64,000 nt of DNA from positions 39,247,355 to 39,311,354 of the forward strand of contig CM018032.1 of NCBI GenBank assembly GCA_008638375.1, given 5' to 3'. The DNA comes from Nyssa sinensis. Lineage: Eukaryota > Streptophyta > Magnoliopsida > Cornales > Nyssaceae. The position numbers were made by a program, and so were the translations under genes. Numbering within the stretch: the first letter of the stretch is position 1; each line of letters begins with the position of its first letter. A model generated the notes under the pieces. It did no database searches, was not told where the DNA came from, and saw nothing but the letters and a program-made list of their open reading frames with translations. Positions 25,464 through 36,860 of this stretch are shown piece by piece.

Positions 25464-25466
25464 CGT

Positions 25467-27890
25467 TGTCACGCCCCGAAATTCTAACCGAACCCGAGGC
25501 GCGACTAACGAGACAGAAAGTAAAATAAATAAAAGGACAAAAGTAATTAAATTCACTAAACATGCGTCCATCATCATCCATACATAAAATAACATCGAAT
25601 ACATTGTTCATCAGTCATTCGGGCTTAAGCCCTTACATAACAAAATACAAGTTTCACAAATCTCAAATACATCACAAGCTTCGCCCTATCAGGGCATCAC
25701 CGAGTCTCTAGTGGCTGGAAGATCCTCATCTGAAAATGTTGCCCACGAATGGGTCAGCACAACTGCTGGTATGATGAAATGCTAATGCCAGAAATAAAGC
25801 TAAGGCGTGGCATGTGCAAAGTGTACATTTATTTCTAAATGACATTCAAGCATCGCAGTAATATATATGAATGGTATGCATGACACACCCATGCACAACT
25901 CTATGCCACACCCATGTCTCATTTACGGGTACTCCCCGATGGCTCGAAGTACCAATGCAATGGCCAATTTTGGGTTTTTCACCACAGGATCTACACCCTC
26001 ATAATGCAAAGCACCATGTGCTTACCCACGCCATGTTCTCAAGGAATTCATCATATGCCAATATGCCAATGCAATCTCAATGAACATGAATCTCAATAAT
26101 ATAACATGCTCGGACAATAAGAAATAAATCACTAGTCAGTTTCATATACATGCATATCTCATATGTTCGTACATCATGATTCATGTTCTTCACTTTATTA
26201 ACTTGCAAGTAACACATAACATGTGAACAACCAATTCCAAATAAACAGGTAAACACATTACAGATAAACACATACAGCATTCCAGTCATTCACAAATATT
26301 CCTAACTTAACTTCATTTCTAACACTAGCAAAACACCATACCTGATGGGTTGGTATCAACCCTAGAAGATCGTGCACTATATGTAACTGAACCGGCGGAT
26401 AAAAATGCAGAAGATCAGATCGCCTCCTCCTGTCCTGTCAGTGTTCCTAAAAGTAGAAATTACAACTCAGTCTATTGTTATTTGAATTTATGCTATTCAT
26501 CAAATTTTATGTCTTTAATTCATAAGTTTCTATTCTGCTAAATTAAACTCTACCATTGGTTCTAGAACGTTGAAGAAAATAAGTTTAGGTTTTCGTAGAA
26601 CTCAATTCGGACACCAGGGTTGAAAAGGGCAAAACAGTCATTTTGCACTTTACACGTGTCCTTACATTTCGTGACCTCTTTTTACAAATCGGGCTCCACG
26701 GTTGAGTCCGGAATGTTCGAGATAATAAAATTTCACTATTTGTTTACCTAATTCGGAGTTCGTCTGACAGTGTTTCAAGTTAGGGGCATTTTAGTAATTT
26801 TAAGGGTTACTACGGTTCTTTTAATTTTCGGGACCCCGTCTCGTAAAACGGACCTCACCATTGGTCTCAGAAGGGTCGAGATAGTCAAAATACACTAATG
26901 ACTTGTCCCATTTGGACTCCGGGATATTTTTGAATATTTAATTAATTAAATTAATTTAATTAAATAATTAATTAATTAATTTAATTAATATTTTATTAAT
27001 AATTTAATCAGGTGGGTAAAAGTGAAATTTCCAACAGTTGGGGGGTCAATTTGTAATTTCCGAAAGTTCAGGGTTAAGGTTCAAATTCCAAAAGGTTCAA
27101 GGTTCAAATTGAAACTAGTTTAATTAGTTATTCTTAATCAGGTTAACCAAACAGGGGCTAATCCTAGAACAGGGATAGGATATCCCTGTTTCAATTTAAT
27201 TCCAATTTCTTAATTTCTTATCCTTGCAACCAAACGGGCCAAACTCCATTTTAATTTAAAACAACCACGCGACACGTGGCAGGGGCGGTCCACGCCCGAC
27301 CCGAACCGGACCCGACCCGTACCCGGACCCGACCCGGAACAGTACCCCTTCGTCCCCCGTTTTTCCGGCGGAGCTCCGGTCACCTTCTCCGGCGCCGGTG
27401 ACCGGAATTTCAGAAAATCAAGTTTTTAAACTTGATTTTCTTGGTGTTTTCGAAGCCCCTTTCAATCCCAAATTATTCTAAAACATTTTTGGAGCCTTTT
27501 AATACTGTTTTGAAGCTCCCAATCACGACGAAAAACCCAGATTTTCTCCCCATGGCCGTGACCTGCACATCCCCTTTTCTCCCTCATTTTTCAACCGTTT
27601 TCTATCATTTTTGTTGCGTTTTAATCCTTACATTATGCTCTACCAGATCCTACAATTTAAATCAATTAAAATGCTCTAAAAAAAATCGAAACAGAAGCAA
27701 CCCACTTACCAAGATTTTCGGTTGTTTCTCTCTCTAGCCGTGCCCCCCTTTCCACCTTCTTGCTCCGAGCCCAAACAAGCTTCAACTCTCTCTCTCAGAA
27801 CTCTATTTCTCTCTCTCACTTTCTGTTTCTTTCCTTCTCTTATTTCCCACCGAGACCACTCTCTTTTTCCCTTCACTTTCTCTCTCTATA

Positions 27891-27926
<36 letters not shown>

Positions 27927-28315
27927 CAAGACCAACTACCCTCTGCCAAACCTGCACCTCCCACTCCCTGAATTCCACTCACACACACAACCCCAACCCA
28001 TGCTTGTTTGAGTGTGTCACACTCAAACTCATGCACACACACACACACACACACGGCACACACACACACACCATACGCACTGTTTTATACACATGTATAT
28101 ATTTATATACACTTATATATTTTTACACATTTTATACACACTAACATGTATATTCATATACACAACAAAAATTTAAATTATATATATACACATACATATA
28201 TATATATATATACACCTACACACATTATCATTATCATAATAATAATAATAATAATAATAATTAATATTTGCAAGAATAAATAATAATGAAAAAAAAAATT
28301 TTCCATGTTATAACA
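25467..28315 (-). repeat. Element A right LTR (5' LTR in sense), intact
   Basis: 2849 bp, starting tgtcacgcccc and ending ttataaca. It carries the uninterrupted TTCGT site at 27349-27353 that the LARD array hit in the other LTR. The microsatellite block (CT, CA, TA, AAT) lies at about 27870-28265 and differs in length from the left copy. Confidence 0.93.
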
Positions 28316-28320
28316 GAACC
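28316..28320. repeat. Target-site duplication GAACC of element A, right copy
   Basis: This matches 307-311 and fixes the outer boundary of the 28-kb composite insertion. Confidence 0.92.
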
Positions 28321-29060
28321 GAAGACCCTTAAGAATTTTTCCTCAATCTTATGCACGAGGCTACTTAGTGGTGGTTGATAACTTAACACCTTTAAATACA
28401 CATATAATAATAATAATAATAAAACTTGAAGAGGACATACCTTAAGAGGACGAGTTAAGACATAAGGTTCGAATAAAAAACCCTTAAGAATTTTTCTTAA
28501 ATCTTATCCACCAGGCTACTTAGTGGTGGTTGATAACCTAATACCTTTAAATACACACACACATATCATAATAATAATAATAATAATAATAATAAAACTT
28601 GAAGAGGACATACCTTAAGAGGACAAGTTAAGACCCAGCTGAAATGAGATAACTTTAAGAGGACAACGTCGTTTTGCAATTCGAAGATGCGAAGTTGTGT
28701 TGCTTTGGCCTAACCAAATTAAATGAGAAATCCAACCTAAACTGTGATGCTTGATGTTATCAATCCTTTAAAGTATGTCGTTTTGTAGCTAATTAAATAG
28801 GAAAAATGTAGCAATGCTACTTGCCTAACCAAATTAAACGAGAAACTAATCCTAAACTGTGTTGTTTGATGTTATCAATTCTTTAAAGTATGTCATTTTT
28901 GTAGCTAATTAAATAGAAAAAATGTAGCAATGCTACTCATAAGGAACCCTTAAGAATTTTTTCTAAATCTTATCCACCAAGCTACTAAGTGGTAGTTGAT
29001 AATCTAACACCTTTAAACACACATATACAATAATAATAATAAAAAAAATAATAATAAAAC
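28321..29060. repeat. Degenerate tandem repeats, right flank of element A
   Basis: Three or more imperfect modules, each with cccttaagaatttttc, a ggctacttagtggtggttgataa segment, an AAT microsatellite, and aggacataccttaagagga. They continue the cluster at 1-311. No coding frame. Confidence 0.75.
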
Positions 29061-29084
29061 TTGAAAAAATGCATGGAAAAGGAA

Positions 29085-29160
29085 TTGGGGGTCAATGGGA
29101 TTCAAACCCCACAGCCCATGTTTAAACAATGATGCACCAACCACCAGGCCATTGGTTGTG
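29085..29160 (-). repeat. tRNA-derived SINE-like segment
   Basis: On the minus strand an A-box-like tggcctggtggttgg (29137-29151) is followed by a strong B-box gggtttgaatccc (29097-29109). The segment lies just upstream of the receptor kinase promoter. It is not a functional tRNA gene: the cloverleaf arms do not close. Probably an old SINE head. Confidence 0.55.
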
Positions 29161-29408
29161 GCTACGTATCTAATTCACCAATATATATATATATATAGTA
29201 AGAAATAAAAACAACAATAAAATGACAGCTTTACTGCCAATGAAGATCAAACCCGAGTGCGGCGCTAGTATAAAGAGACACCAAACCAGAATGCCACTGG
29301 TAGTAGCAAGTCAACCCCAAGTCAATGGTCTGTCACTTTTTAAAATTTATTATACATCCACAGCCATACAGCCACCGCTAAGCTTCACTCACAAAGATTC
29401 CAGTTGCC
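29161..29408 (+). promoter_or_regulatory. Probable promoter and 5' leader of the receptor kinase gene
   Basis: A TA run at 29182-29196 and an AT-rich stretch at 29340-29355 are possible TATA elements. The start codon lies in ttgccATGGAA, a good plant start context. No introns or uORF of note are visible. Confidence 0.35.
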
Positions 29409-31859
29409 ATGGAAAAGCTTCACTTCCACAACATCCTCTTTCCTTTCTTTCTCCTCCTCCACCTTCTTTCATCTCCTCAACTCCTCTCTTCAGATTATAC
29501 TCCTCCTGAAAAGTACTTCATCAACTGCGGTTCAAATTTATCCATCAAATTGGTCAACAGGAATTTCGTAGGAGATGAAATTGCTGACTCCATCTCCATC
29601 GAAGGGAAGGGCAGCACTGCCAGTGACAACAGCCCCACAACAAATGTCTCTCCTCTCTATCAAACAACAAGAATTTTCAAACACCCTTCTTCCTACGGGT
29701 TCAAGATTGACAGCAAAGGCACTTATCTGGTACGCCTCCATTTCCATCCTTTCTCATCACATACTGCTGATCTCACCACAGCTGTCTTCAATGTCTCGGC
29801 TTCTGGATTTTCCCTTTTGTCAAACTTTAGTTTCCCAAACAGTAGCAACCCTCCCCTGATCAAGGAATTCTTAATCCCAGTCAATACAAGTGAGTTGGAA
29901 ATCCATTTCACGCCGAATCAAGAAACTTCTCTAGCGTTTGTAAATGCTTTGGAAGTCTTCCTAGCTCCTGGAAACTTCAGTAGCCTTGATGAAGCTGTTC
30001 ATGTTACTCCTGCGGGAGGAAGTAACACTAGTTACAGAGGTTTGCTTTCTCAGGCTTTGCAGACTATCCATAGGGTGAATGTTGGGAATGACTTACTAGA
30101 TTCAGACTCTGTGGAGAAATCTGACGCTCTGTGGAGAAATTGGACATCAGATTATGTTTATATGCTTACTCGGAAGTCTCAGACAAACATAATTAATTCC
30201 AGTAACGATCTTCCTAAACATACGAACGGAAGTAACTATATTGCCCCCAATCGTGTCTACTTGACCGCCAGACAGTTGAAGGATAATCTAAACTCAAATT
30301 TTTCCAACATAACTTGGCGTTTTAATGTGAGTAAGAAAGCTAGGCACCTTGTAAGAGTACACTTTTGTGAAGTTGATAGTATTTCAGCTAATCTTTTTGA
30401 CTTCAATTTCTATATCTATACCAAGTTCAGTGACAGAATCCGTCCCTATTACATTACTAGCGGGTTGGCGATTCCTTTTTGCTTAGATTTCGTGGTCGAT
30501 TCAGATGAATCTGGATTTATCAATATCAGTGTAGGCGTAGGAGAACAGCTATCGGTAAATCCTCCCTTCCTGAATGGGCTGGAAATCATGAAATTTCTGG
30601 AGCAGTCAACATTAGTTCGAGAATCGAAAATGAATCATCGGCCTCTTATAGTTGGTTTAGCTACTGGTGGTGGGACTCTTATTTCCATTTTGGTGGTAGT
30701 GGTATTGGCTTTGAAATTCAGAATTAAGGCTACTGCCTCAGATGTTCCTAATTTAAACCTCGGGCTAAAGATACCATTTTCCAAAATAAAGCGTGCAACT
30801 AAGAACTTTGACAAGAGAAAGATGATTGGTGCTGGTGGATTTGGGAAAGTTTATAGAGGAACTCTCTGGAATGGTATGGAGGTGGCAGTGAAACGAGGTG
30901 AACAAGAACATGGCCAAGGCTTCCCAGAGTTCCAGACAGAGATCCTGATTCTTTCCAAAATTCGCCACCGCCATCTTGTTTCCTTAATTGGGTATTGTGA
31001 TGAGAGGTCTGAGATGATACTGGTATACGAATTCATGGAAAATGGGACCCTGAGAGATCATCTATATGATTCGAATAAGAACTCTTACAGACTATCTACA
31101 CAATGTTCATTATCTTGGAGGCAGAGGCTTGACATTTGCATTGGTTCTGCAGAAGGTCTTCATTACCTACACACTAGCTCAGATGGGGGAATCATTCACC
31201 GGGATGTTAAGTCAACAAACATCTTGCTTGACAGACATTTTGTGGCCAAAGTAGCTGATTTTGGCATATCAAGATCGGGCCATCTTGAGCAAACCTATGT
31301 CAGCACGGATGTGAAGGGAAGCATCGGCTATCTTGATCCAGATTATTATGAAACTCAACAGTTAACAAAAAAATCTGATGTGTACTCTTTTGGGGTGGTT
31401 CTTCTCGAAGTGCTTTGTGCAAGACCAGCTATTAATACTTCACTGCCTGGTGAGCAAGTGAACTTAGCTGAGTGGGCAATATCTTGGCAAAAGAGAGGGA
31501 AACTCACAGAAGTTATTGACCCTAGGCTGGTGGGTGACATTAATCCCAGTTCTTTGAGAAAATTTGGTGAAACTGCTGAGAAGTGTTTAAGGAAGTGTGG
31601 TGTTGACAGGCCGACTATGGGGGATGTGTTGTGGGACCTAAAATATGCATTGGAGCTTCAACAAACTACAATGCAGAAAGAGCCACATGAGGACAGCACA
31701 ATAGATGCTTCATTGCAGTTTCCATTGAACGTTATTCAGCATTTGCCTTCTGGTGGCTTCTCAATTAAGGAAGATGATGTGCCCGTACTGAGGGATACTG
31801 GATCCGATACAACTGCTAGTGAAGTGTTTTCCCAATTAAGAATTGACGATCCCAGATAA
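29409..31859 (+). CDS. Malectin-like receptor kinase, CrRLK1L family, At2g23200-like
   Basis: An intronless 816-residue receptor kinase of the usual length and single-exon form for the Catharanthus RLK1-like family. Residues 1-28 are a signal peptide ending LLSS. About 36-395 is the tandem malectin-like ectodomain, rich in N-glycosylation sites (for example 43, 128, 139, 189, 244, 300, 306, 372). About 413-436 is the transmembrane helix. The kinase spans about 469-750, with glycine loop GAGGFGKV (474-481), VAVK lysine 495, glutamate 511, HRDVKSTN (597-604) and DFG (617-619), so all catalytic residues are present. The activation segment end reads YLDPDYY where most relatives have DPEYY. The sequence most resembles Arabidopsis At2g23200, a little-studied member; better-known members (FERONIA, THESEUS1) sense cell-wall state and RALF peptides at the plasma membrane. 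Ligand and role of this copy are unknown. It is the only large intact host gene in the window. Confidence 0.95.
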   Translation: MEKLHFHNILFPFFLLLHLLSSPQLLSSDYTPPEKYFINCGSNLSIKLVNRNFVGDEIADSISIEGKGSTASDNSPTTNVSPLYQTTRIFKHPSSYGFKIDSKGTYLVRLHFHPFSSHTADLTTAVFNVSASGFSLLSNFSFPNSSNPPLIKEFLIPVNTSELEIHFTPNQETSLAFVNALEVFLAPGNFSSLDEAVHVTPAGGSNTSYRGLLSQALQTIHRVNVGNDLLDSDSVEKSDALWRNWTSDYVYMLTRKSQTNIINSSNDLPKHTNGSNYIAPNRVYLTARQLKDNLNSNFSNITWRFNVSKKARHLVRVHFCEVDSISANLFDFNFYIYTKFSDRIRPYYITSGLAIPFCLDFVVDSDESGFINISVGVGEQLSVNPPFLNGLEIMKFLEQSTLVRESKMNHRPLIVGLATGGGTLISILVVVVLALKFRIKATASDVPNLNLGLKIPFSKIKRATKNFDKRKMIGAGGFGKVYRGTLWNGMEVAVKRGEQEHGQGFPEFQTEILILSKIRHRHLVSLIGYCDERSEMILVYEFMENGTLRDHLYDSNKNSYRLSTQCSLSWRQRLDICIGSAEGLHYLHTSSDGGIIHRDVKSTNILLDRHFVAKVADFGISRSGHLEQTYVSTDVKGSIGYLDPDYYETQQLTKKSDVYSFGVVLLEVLCARPAINTSLPGEQVNLAEWAISWQKRGKLTEVIDPRLVGDINPSSLRKFGETAEKCLRKCGVDRPTMGDVLWDLKYALELQQTTMQKEPHEDSTIDASLQFPLNVIQHLPSGGFSIKEDDVPVLRDTGSDTTASEVFSQLRIDDPR

Positions 31860-31871
31860 TGTCTTCTTAAG

Positions 31872-32163
31872 GTACTCTGTGTTGTTTTACTTTCTTTAGC
31901 ACCTATCTATTGTTAGATGTTATATGTTTATTGTTGGCTAACTTGTCATTTTTAAATTGAGACCCTTTTATGGCTGCATTTCATAGACGCTGTTGGTAAA
32001 ATGCTTAATGCTCTGTTTCAATTTCTTTCTTACAATTTCTTGCCTTAATAAATTCCCTTCCTAATCAAATTTTCTTACTCGGAAGAGCTAGCAGCTTAAT
32101 GTTTCAACCTTAGGCCTTTTTTCTTAAAGGGTGACCTAATGACTTGATTGTTTTCTATTTCAG
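31872..32163 (+). other. Possible 3'-UTR intron of the receptor kinase gene
   Basis: aag/gtactctg at 31869-31879 could serve as a donor and the pyrimidine-rich ttgttttctatttcag/at at about 32147-32165 as an acceptor. Suggestive only; transcripts would decide it. Confidence 0.3.
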
Positions 32164-33724
32164 ATCCAGAGATTTGGAGGGTGAACAACTACATCATGAC
32201 ATGGTGTAGCATTTCTGAAAATAAATCAAGTGTCTTCTACCTTGTGAACTTGTATGTTATGCTCCAGGGATAGTTGTAAACATAAATATGTGCAGGCTGC
32301 ATGTAAGTTGACAATTTTATCTCTATTGACTTGTAAAATGTATGGATTGTAAATTGAAATCTATTTAAAATTGCGCGTATGGTAAATGTAAAATTAAGAA
32401 GTAGATGTTCTGTATTTCAAGCTAGGTGTACACTATCTCCACCACCCTTTTCTCACAAGCCCTAAATAAATCCCCATAATGTGTTTGGATATCGTCTAAG
32501 AAAGTTCTTTTCTATTTCCCCTAATAATGTTAGCATTTTGAGTCCCTGATATATATGATGGAACAATCAAACAGTGCAAACGTGTACCCTGCTTTGCAAA
32601 CTGTTTGGTTTTGAATAGCATGGACGAACAAGGGTTCCATTGTTTTAGGATTCGAACAGAGTGTTAAATAATCACGCCTTCTCTGATGAATTATTGGACC
32701 GTTTGTTGTGAGATTATTCTCCCTTCCCTTAATCACCACATTAGACGATTAAAATTGGGGGTGGCATTCAAATCTATGTTATACATAACACTAGCATTTA
32801 GTGTAGAATTCTTTTGGTATCAGGGACCCTTGGCATATTGTTATTCTCTTCTAAAGAGCATCAGGACACTCAGATTCTTTTAGACAGTTTTTGAACTTTA
32901 TACATGTCCTCAGATATTCAAGCTAGCTAGCTACTTGACCTGCAGCCTGCTGATTTATTCCACATTGCTGTGGACTATTTCTGGTGTTATTGGCTCACTT
33001 AATTTCATCGTCTCAGCGACCGGAGGGTTGTCAACTCATGAATCACCCTTTGATTTGCACTGAATTTACCTTATTTCCAGGCTAGATGTATATAGTTCAA
33101 TCCCAAAACAAAACTTAATTACTTTTATCAAGTCTTTGCCTATATAGTTTCCGTGCGTGTACTATAGTATTCCTATTCTCAGCTATTCCAATTTTTAGCC
33201 AAATTTTGCAAAACCAACATTTCCATGGAAAAGTTTATTTATTTCCAGATTTATTTTGTCAATTGTGTGGATCAGAGAGGCCAATCCTGAATCCTACATA
33301 TGGTTTCTTAAGGATCATCTTTTGCAATTGTACACAACATAAGTCTTTATTGCACCTGAGAGTTTCATTAATTCTCTTTTGCAATGTTCTGCCAATTCAC
33401 AGGATTAATGTTTATTGCATGACACTCAACGCAAAAACAATGCTTTATGGAGAAAGTGAGAAACTCTATTGTGGATGATTCTTATCTATTTAATCCTAAC
33501 TGCAATAACAACGCTGTTTGGATTGATTCCGATGATTGTGGAATCTTGTATTTTAGGCCCTGAAGATTATGGAGAGTTGTGGTTTGATTAATTCCTATGG
33601 CAACTGATCAGCCTGAGAAAAAGCTTTCTTCTGATTGGTCCAGTTCTTACTGTTGATGAATACTGGGAAAACTAGACTCTGAGAAACCATTTCATATGGT
33701 TTTATTTTTTATTTTTTGTTTTCT
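32164..33724. other. Intergenic sequence downstream of the receptor kinase
   Basis: No frame above 90 codons and no recognisable protein match. The 90-codon frame at 33206-33478 has no recognised motif. Probably 3' UTR followed by old decayed sequence. Confidence 0.5.
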
Positions 33725-33905
33725 TGGGAAGCAAAGGCTTGAAATTCGGAGTGAAGGGCCTTCGCTGGAAATAATTTACTGTGACATTATGTCCATAAAC
33801 ATTTCAATAGACAAAATTGTGCCACTAAGGTTGTTGATTTTGGCCTATAGATCGAGGTCAGGGCCTTCATGTCCATGGCAATGGCATCAACTGAGAATTT
33901 GAGAA
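33725..33905 (+). pseudogene. Decayed CrRLK1L kinase fragment
   Basis: Reading across indels, it retains KQRLEI, then a remnant of IIHRDVKSTNILLD (IIYCDIMSINIS), then DNA matching the DFG region (gttgttgattttggcctat, followed by agatcgaggtcagggcc). In the intact gene the corresponding parts are RQRLDI (571-576), IIHRDVKSTNIL (595-606) and VADFGISRSG (615-624). The fragment lacks several intervening codons, and lies on the same strand 1.9 kb downstream, so it is probably the remains of a tandem duplicate. The gaps and the loss of the HRD arginine make it nonfunctional. Confidence 0.65.
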
Positions 33906-34198
33906 TTTTCTATTAGGGTGCCAAATTGAAATTTTGCTACCAACAAACTTTGACAACTACATTTTAACTAGTCATCCTATTTTTCGTTGCATTTGAGCTG
34001 AAAACATCCTCATCTCACAACACAAAGTACAACTACCTCAAATAATTTCTCTAAAATGTAGACTAGCCTAATCTATAGTTCTTACAATACTGTAAATTTC
34101 ATTCATATATGATAATCCATCCACAAATCACTGAGAAAATGAAGGAAGGAAGGAAGGAAGGAAGAAAGAAAGCAAGAGGGTGAAATTGAGAGTGAGAA
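33906..34198. other. Intergenic stretch with a GAAG microsatellite
   Basis: No gene. A gaagga/gaaa repeat lies at about 34141-34170. It was the 3' flank of the PIP-like gene at 42216-42485 before the copia insertion separated them. Confidence 0.6.
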
Positions 34199-34210
34199 TC
34201 ACTTGTGGCC
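34199..34210 (-). pseudogene. Detached last codons and stop of the broken PIP-like gene
   Basis: On the minus strand these 12 bases read Gly-His-Lys-stop directly after the AGAGC duplication. They complete the GPSxxGxGH motif left unfinished at 42216, 8 kb away. This is the ancestral 3' end of the gene described at 42216-42485. Confidence 0.85.
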
Positions 34211-34215
34211 AGAGC
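34211..34215. repeat. Target-site duplication AGAGC of the copia element, left
   Basis: Pairs with 42216-42220. On the minus strand it lies within the Gly-Ser codons of the PIP-like gene. Confidence 0.92.
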
Positions 34216-34512
34216 TGTTGTTGTTTTGAGGTTGCAACAGAAAACAAAGACAACTTTGAAGGAAAGAAAGATGAAGATTAAAGAAAAGAATACCAGAGAT
34301 TATGTTGAAGGGGAGATAATTTATTAAACTCTGAACTTACATTAAAAAGACTTGAAAATTAATAACTAACCACTAAGATCATGGTCCTAAAAATAAGCCA
34401 TGATCACATATGATTAATCAGAAAGTAACAAACTCCTAAACACTGGGAAACAATATTTTGAAATATTCAAAACATCACAACTTGGCAGCTGTTTTAAACA
34501 CATCGACTAACA
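34216..34512 (-). repeat. Copia left LTR (3' in sense)
   Basis: 297 bp, tgttgttgttttgagg...cgactaaca. Differs from the right LTR at about 18 positions. Confidence 0.93.
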
Positions 34513-34936
34513 CTCCTTGCTTTAGAGACTGCAAACACCAAGTTTCAATCTCAAAAACTCGAACTTGCTAACTGGTAATGGTTTAGTAAAAACATCAGCT
34601 ATTTGCTCATCTGTACTACAATAAACAAGAGTTACAGCACCATTCTTCTGCACTTCCCTCAAGAAAAATAGCTTGATGTTGAAATGTTTAGTTTTTCCAT
34701 AAAAAATTGGATTGTGAGAAATAGCTATTGTAGCTTGATTATCAACAAAGATCTTAGTGTCTTCTTTCTACTCCAGATGAAGATCACTCAATATCTTCCT
34801 CAGCCACAAGCAGTTGCAGCAAAAAACTCTTCTTCAGCAGAAGATTGAGCTACTGTTTCTTGTTTTTTAGAACTCCATGAAAAAACTCCTGATACAAAAC
34901 TAAAACAGTACCCGATGGTACTTTTCATATCACTGG
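34513..34936 (-). pseudogene. Copia RNase H, second part, and 3' UTR
   Basis: The minus strand continues the RNase H as SDMKST-GYCFSF and GVFSWSSKKQETVAQSSAE, then carries stops. The copia frame closes cleanly across the solo LTR if 34936 is joined to 38399. No polypurine tract stands out next to the left LTR. Confidence 0.8.
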
Positions 34937-35983
34937 TGTCACGACCCGAGACCCACCCTATGCGGATCTCGAATCGCTAGCCCCGGCCCTACTCTAGGTA
35001 CCGAACCGGGATTGTCTCAACTTGCTACACAATCAGTGCTACTAACATGTAACTACTAAAATGCAAAATAAATAATTAAAAGCTGCATGTGATATATATA
35101 ATGTTTACAAAATGCGAGATACAAAATTTCTTAATAAAACTGTTCATCCCTAAGACGTGGATAACATAGGAGAGCTATAAAACTGTCCGTACTAAGTATT
35201 ACGTTGCAACTTCAAAAGTAAATGTCCACCTCCTAGCTATCAAGCTCTATGGTCTGTTCTCGAAATCTGTGCCTACAAAATGTTGTATAGTATCTGATGA
35301 GTTATGAAAACTCAGTAAGTAGTCCTTTACTCTGCCATGTATATAAAGGTATAAAAGAATAGTTAGCCAGTCAATGAATATACAACTAAATATCAATGAT
35401 AGAAGTCAAATGATAAGGAAATGAAACTGCAATGCCAACAATGTCATACTGCTACAGTCATGAGTTATATCAAGTATGAAATGTAAGCACTGTACTAAAA
35501 GATGTAAAATCTCATGATCATTCAATAACAACATAACATGATCAAGCTATGAATATTAACAATAAAGGATAGTAATATCAACTAAAACTGAGATGCACTA
35601 GTGGGGCCCGGATATCCCCCTGAGCTAGTATTCAAATCCACTCAGGCTGTATGAATACTGTTTTGTGTACATTGTAACTCTATGTCCCATGCCTCACATA
35701 GCAACGCAGTAGATGTTCCACTCGGAACTTGGACCCGAAGGTCATAAATAGCATCAGAATGGAAATGTGACTGAGCACAAATCTGGCACTAATAATATAT
35801 CAGGATCATGCTATCTTCCACGAAGAGTATAGTGGAATCATAACTGATTCTAGGCAATCTGACGTAATAATAGTTTTCGAGGCTATGGTTACTAAACTAC
35901 TTAGAATAAAACTATTTGGCCCTTGCGGCCCTAGGTACAAGTGTACAAAAGGAAATCTGTGCACAAGTGTACAATCATGATCA

Positions 35984-36021
<38 letters not shown>

Positions 36022-36659
36022 GTCGATAACTGATTCCCACATGATAGGGCAATATCGATGTGGCTAAACAAATACTGGTATGTATAGAATACAATTAGCA
36101 ATATGTACAAGGAACTAATGACATGGCTAGGAATGGAACACATGCAGAGATTGGATTTTACTTACCTCTTACTATCTATGAAATAGGATGATTTAGACTG
36201 CTTTTTCTTTGCCCTTCCGTGTTCCTAAAATTCATGAAACACGTCTTAGTCTATCGCTACCACCTGGATTATGCTATTCATCAAATTTTATGCCTTTATA
36301 TCTTAAGTTAATCTTTTATGAAAATAAACTCTATTATTAAGTTCGGAATATCGAAGATAGTCGGTTTAGGCTTTCGCGGAATTCAATTTGGACATTTGTG
36401 CTAAAAAGGGCAAAATGGTCATTTTGTAGTTTTACGGGTCATTTATTTTTGAGACCTCGTCTCGTGACACGGACCTCACCATTGGTCTCAGGAGGTCCAA
36501 GATAGTCAAAATACACTAATATCTTGTCTAAATTGGACTTCGGGCCATTTTACTATATTTAATTTAATTAATTTAATTTATTTAATATAATTGTTTTTTT
36601 GTATAATATATATATATATATATATATATATTTGTGGGAAATATTGACACGGGATTGTC

Positions 36660-36714
36660 CTGTCAACTTGGTCATATGCACGCCGTTCTCCCTTTAGGTT
36701 CACGGTTCGATTCC
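36660..36714 (+). repeat. tRNA-like Pol III module in the solo LTR, first
   Basis: A perfect B-box ggttcgattcc at 36704-36714 follows a weak A-box-like stretch (caacttggtcatatg, about 36664-36678). T runs follow at 36728-36748. Possibly a separate SINE head. Confidence 0.45.
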
Positions 36715-36808
36715 TCAGGGGCGCAACCCCTTTTACTTTTTTTTTTTTTATTTAACTTACACTAATATTTTATTAAACTCGGTGGGATTCAAGACACATG
36801 TGCCCATG

Positions 36809-36860
36809 TGGCACAGTGGTTATAAGGCCCCTCTGTTGCGCATGGTTGGGGTTTCAAACC
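36809..36860 (+). repeat. tRNA-like Pol III module in the solo LTR, second
   Basis: A-box-like tggcacagtggt (36809-36820) and B-box-like ggtttcaaacc (36850-36860). It is preceded by acacatgtgccc, which resembles the accacatgtgcc before the LARD module, so the two modules are probably homologous. Confidence 0.55.

Larger units (their letters stand above)
312..28315 (-). mobile_element. Element A: Ty3/gypsy chromovirus (Tekay/Del-like) deletion derivative
   Basis: A complete LTR retrotransposon on the minus strand, with LTRs at 312-2198 plus 19882-20842 (left, 3' in sense) and 25467-28315 (right, 5' in sense). The ends are TG...CA. GAACC is duplicated directly outside (307-311 and 28316-28320). 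An initiator-Met primer-binding site lies inside the right LTR and a polypurine tract next to the left LTR. The 4.6-kb internal region keeps a Gag-like ORF with two CCHC zinc knuckles and an integrase C-terminus/chromodomain, but no protease, RT or RNase H, so it cannot move alone. The two LTRs are nearly identical (I count about nine substitutions in the first 1.9 kb), which indicates a recent insertion. The left LTR is interrupted by the LARD array at 2199-19876. Placing it in Tekay/Del rests on the chromodomain-type tail and is an inference. Confidence 0.93.

Noticed and set aside
29085..29160. Functional tRNA gene
   Set aside because: Only the A- and B-box-like stretches fit; the acceptor and anticodon stems cannot be paired.
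32686..33478. Short frames of 65-90 codons after the receptor kinase
   Set aside because: No start context, motif or homology recognised, and composition is intergenic.
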